A DNA stretch of 8,864 bases from Paracoccaceae bacterium (GTDB taxonomy: Bacteria; Pseudomonadota; Alphaproteobacteria; Rhodobacterales; Rhodobacteraceae): NCBI GenBank assembly GCA_026982515.1, contig JALSGY010000483.1, forward strand, positions 1 through 8,864. The letters run 5' to 3'. The position numbers were made by a program, and so were the translations under genes. Shown here in pieces: positions 7,562-8,864 of the stretch (position 1 is the stretch's first letter; the number at the start of each line of letters is the position of its first letter). The notes beneath the pieces were generated by a model. It did not search any database, was not told the DNA's origin, and saw only the letters and a program-made list of their open reading frames with translations.

Positions 7562-8137
7562 TCAGTCCTCCTCAGAACCGGATCGGTCTGTTTCAATCTT
7601 GTCGAACTTGCTTTCGTCGATCACGCCGGCCGCCTTGCGCTGGCGCAGCATCTCGCGGATCAGATCATCGGTCAGCACGAGCTTGGCGTCCGACAGCCAG
7701 TCGAACCTCAGCCCGATGATGCCTTCCTCGATCTCGATCAGCACCTCGTCGCCCTCGACCCCCGCCAGCACGCCCTTGAAGCGGCGGCGGCCGTCGATCA
7801 GCTCGGTGGTCTCCACCTTGGCCAGATAACCCTTCCACGCTTCGAAATCCTTCAGCCGGGTCAGCGGCCTGTCGATGCCGGGGCTGGAAACCTCCAGCGT
7901 GTAATTCTCCTCGATCGGATCTTCCACATCGAGCACCGCCCCCACGGCGGTGGAAATCTCGGCGCAGTCGTCCACCTCGATGCCCCCGCCGGGCCGCTCG
8001 GCCATGATCTGCACGGTGCGGCTCTTGCCGCCCATCAGCCGGACCCGCACCAGCTCGAAGCCCATTCCCTCGATCACGGGGCGGACGATATCGGCCAGGC
8101 GACGGTCGATCGCGGCTTTGGCAACAAGATCATTCAT
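7562..8137 (-). CDS. rimP: Ribosome maturation factor RimP
   Basis: RimP binds the 30S subunit and assists late 16S rRNA/S12 assembly. From the chosen ATG at 8137 the protein has 191 residues, starting MNDLVAKAAIDRRLADIVRP. The N-terminal domain (1 to about 90) contains the family signature YTLEVSSPGIDRPL at 79-92. The C-terminal SH3-like domain (about 95-158) includes KGVLAGVEGDEVLIE. An acidic, poorly conserved tail follows, making the protein longer than the roughly 150-residue E. coli form, as is usual in alphaproteobacteria. A GAGAGG ribosome binding site (8147-8152) lies 9 nt before the ATG. The frame stays open to an ATG at 8290, but that stretch covers a terminator and a likely promoter and does not resemble RimP. 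It is the first gene of the rimP-nusA-YlxR/L7Ae-infB operon. Confidence 0.95.
   Translation of the reverse strand: MNDLVAKAAIDRRLADIVRPVIEGMGFELVRVRLMGGKSRTVQIMAERPGGGIEVDDCAEISTAVGAVLDVEDPIEENYTLEVSSPGIDRPLTRLKDFEAWKGYLAKVETTELIDGRRRFKGVLAGVEGDEVLIEIEEGIIGLRFDWLSDAKLVLTDDLIREMLRQRKAAGVIDESKFDKIETDRSGSEED
7567..7572 (-). promoter_or_regulatory. Strong Shine-Dalgarno site of nusA
   Basis: AGGAGG on the minus strand lies 9 nt before the nusA ATG and inside the last codons of rimP. It is the best ribosome binding site in this operon and it decides the nusA start. Ribosomes finishing rimP would pass straight over it. Confidence 0.8.
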
Positions 8138-8146
8138 GCGGCAATG

Positions 8147-8152
8147 CCTCTC
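8147..8152 (-). promoter_or_regulatory. Shine-Dalgarno site of rimP
   Basis: GAGAGG on the minus strand is 9 nt before the rimP ATG at 8137 and supports that start. It sits only 6 nt after the U-tract of the leader terminator, so terminator and ribosome binding site are almost adjacent. Confidence 0.65.
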
Positions 8153-8158
8153 GGGCAC

Positions 8159-8181
8159 AAAAAAACGGGCGCGCGGCCCGT
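8159..8181 (-). terminator. Intrinsic terminator in the rimP leader (candidate attenuator)
   Basis: Read on the minus strand, ACGGGC (8181-8176) pairs perfectly with GCCCGT (8170-8165) across a 5-nt loop (CGCGC). Seven consecutive T follow from 8165 to 8159, the first of them closing the stem. This is a classical Rho-independent terminator oriented toward rimP. On the plus strand no T-tract follows, so it works in one direction only. It lies 189 to 167 nt beyond the argG stop and ends 21 nt before the rimP ATG. It could end argG transcripts, attenuate the rimP-nusA-infB operon, or do both. Confidence 0.8.
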
Positions 8182-8235
8182 GAAACTTTCCGGTGGAGCC
8201 TCGGGGGTGGAAGCCGAAGCGCCGCTGTCGAGAGG

Positions 8236-8264
8236 GATATAGGCCAACGAATGCCAAACTGCAA
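8236..8264 (-). promoter_or_regulatory. Likely promoter of the rimP-nusA-infB operon
   Basis: On the minus strand TTGCAG (8264-8259) and TATATC (8241-8236) are separated by exactly 17 bp, the preferred sigma-70 spacing. Each hexamer is a partial match (3/6 and 4/6). The predicted transcription start, near 8229, would give a leader of about 90 nt that contains the intrinsic terminator. It is the best candidate I see in the argG-rimP spacer, but it is only a sequence-pattern call. Confidence 0.5.
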
Positions 8265-8297
8265 GGGGCACGACGGTGGCGTTCTGCCATGCGCCGC

Positions 8298-8346
8298 CTT
8301 CTTCTGTCAGGAAATACTCCGGGGGTCCGGGGGCAGCGCCCCCGGC
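8298..8346 (-). repeat. GC-rich palindromic intergenic element after argG, resembling a Rhodobacterales REP-like repeat
   Basis: Four nt after the argG stop the minus strand carries CCGGGGGC-GCT-GCCCCCGG (8345-8327), a perfect 8-bp stem with a 3-nt loop. A second copy of the 3' arm follows at once (CCCCCGG, 8325-8319), and then an AT-richer AGTATTTCC...AGAAGAAGG segment down to 8298. From memory, short elements of this form (a GCCCCCGGACCCCCGG core followed by a TATTT tract and AGAAG) are scattered through intergenic regions of Rhodobacteraceae. That memory cannot be verified here. The hairpin has no proper T-tract, but its place directly after the stop suggests a role in argG 3'-end formation or stabilisation. 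Confidence 0.6.
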
Positions 8347-8349
8347 TAC

Positions 8350-8864
8350 CTATTTCACCCGCCTATCCCGCATCGCCAGCAGCCGCAGCCGCAGGGCGTT
8401 CAGCCTGATGAACCCGGCCGCGTCCTTCTGGTCATAGGCTCCGGCATCGTCCTCGAAGGTCACGTGCTCTTCCGAATACAGGCTGTGCTCGGACCACCGG
8501 CCCACCGTGCGCGCCAACCCCTTGTAGAGCTTCACCCGCACCGTGCCGGTCACGTGCTCCTGGCTGCGGTCGATCGCGGCCTGCAGCATCTCGCGCTCGG
8601 GGCTGAACCAGAAGCCGTTGTAGATCAGCTCCGCATAGCGCGGCATCAGTTCATCCTTGAGATGGGCCGCGCCCCGGTCGAGGGTGATCTGCTCCATGCC
8701 GCGGTGCGCTTCCAGCAGGATGGTGCCGCCCGGTGTTTCATAGATGCCACGCGACTTCATCCCCACGAAGCGCCCTTCCACCAGATCGAGCCGCCCGATC
8801 CCGTGCCGCCCGCCATATTCGTTGAGCGCGGTCAGCAGCTCGGCCGGGCTCATGGCCTGCCCGT
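8350..8864 (-). CDS. argG: Argininosuccinate synthase, C-terminal part (5' truncated by window edge)
   Basis: ArgG joins citrulline and aspartate with ATP to make argininosuccinate, the penultimate step of arginine synthesis. Only the last 171 or so codons are inside the window. The N-terminal ATP-binding part lies beyond the right edge, and the ATG at 8853 is an internal Met. Family motifs visible in order are GIGRLDLVEGRFVGMKSRG, YETPGGTILLEAHR, LDRGAAHLKDELMPRYAELIYNGFWFSPE, VKLYKGLARTVGRWSEHSLY and the closing YDQKDAAGFIRLNALRLRL. Together they form the synthetase/multimerisation domain and the C-terminal helix used in tetramer assembly. The stop is TAG (8352-8350), with a GC-rich hairpin immediately after it. 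The gene is codirectional with rimP, 212 bp upstream of it, but is probably a separate unit. Confidence 0.96.
   Translation of the reverse strand, partial: GQAMSPAELLTALNEYGGRHGIGRLDLVEGRFVGMKSRGIYETPGGTILLEAHRGMEQITLDRGAAHLKDELMPRYAELIYNGFWFSPEREMLQAAIDRSQEHVTGTVRVKLYKGLARTVGRWSEHSLYSEEHVTFEDDAGAYDQKDAAGFIRLNALRLRLLAMRDRRVK

Noticed and set aside
7558..7596. A 13-residue extension of NusA from an ATG at 7596
   Set aside because: It overlaps the rimP end, and the AGGAGG at 7567-7572 points to the ATG at 7557, which gives the standard MAITSANQ start.
8138..8290. A 51-residue N-terminal extension of RimP from an ATG at 8290
   Set aside because: The stretch is Arg-rich, does not resemble RimP, and overlaps the terminator and the best promoter candidate. 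The ATG at 8137 has a good ribosome site and gives the usual N-terminus.
8138..8349. A metY-type initiator tRNA gene or another tRNA upstream of rimP, as in E. coli
   Set aside because: I found no cloverleaf arms, T-loop motif or CCA-adjacent acceptor pairing in this spacer on either strand.

Overview
The window looks like core chromosome of a GC-rich alphaproteobacterium, most likely Rhodobacteraceae/Paracoccaceae. This is inferred from four things: strong G/C bias at third codon positions, the rimP-nusA-YlxR/L7Ae-infB gene order, the N-terminal signature of IF-2, and an intergenic GC-rich repeat of a type I associate with Rhodobacterales. I see no mobile element, CRISPR array, tRNA, rRNA or sign of recent transfer, and no convincing novel multi-gene system. 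The genes are almost entirely conserved housekeeping genes.

Left part (1-2443, + strand): a compact run holding the 3' part of a secreted-type parvulin peptidyl-prolyl isomerase, argJ (bifunctional ornithine acetyltransferase / N-acetylglutamate synthase) and mutT (Nudix hydrolase). The first two are 19 bp apart. argJ and mutT overlap by 4 bp (ATGA), so they are probably co-transcribed and translationally coupled. After a 127-bp gap with a plausible promoter comes a 46-residue small protein gene (2571-2711, +) that faces the end of infB.

Right part (2781-8864, - strand): read right to left, this holds the 3' part of argG (argininosuccinate synthase), a 212-bp spacer, then rimP, nusA, a YlxR-L7Ae fusion RNA-binding protein and infB. 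The four genes downstream of the spacer are tightly packed (4-bp gap, 20-bp gap, 4-bp overlap) and form the classical operon linking 30S maturation, transcription elongation/termination and translation initiation.

The most interesting non-coding region is the argG-rimP spacer. Directly after the argG stop is a GC-rich hairpin with a duplicated 3' arm. Further on is a plausible promoter, and then a textbook intrinsic terminator (GC stem plus seven U) that ends only 21 nt before the rimP start codon. There is no room for a promoter after it. Transcription of rimP-nusA-infB therefore apparently has to read through this terminator, which suggests leader attenuation, possibly by NusA itself.
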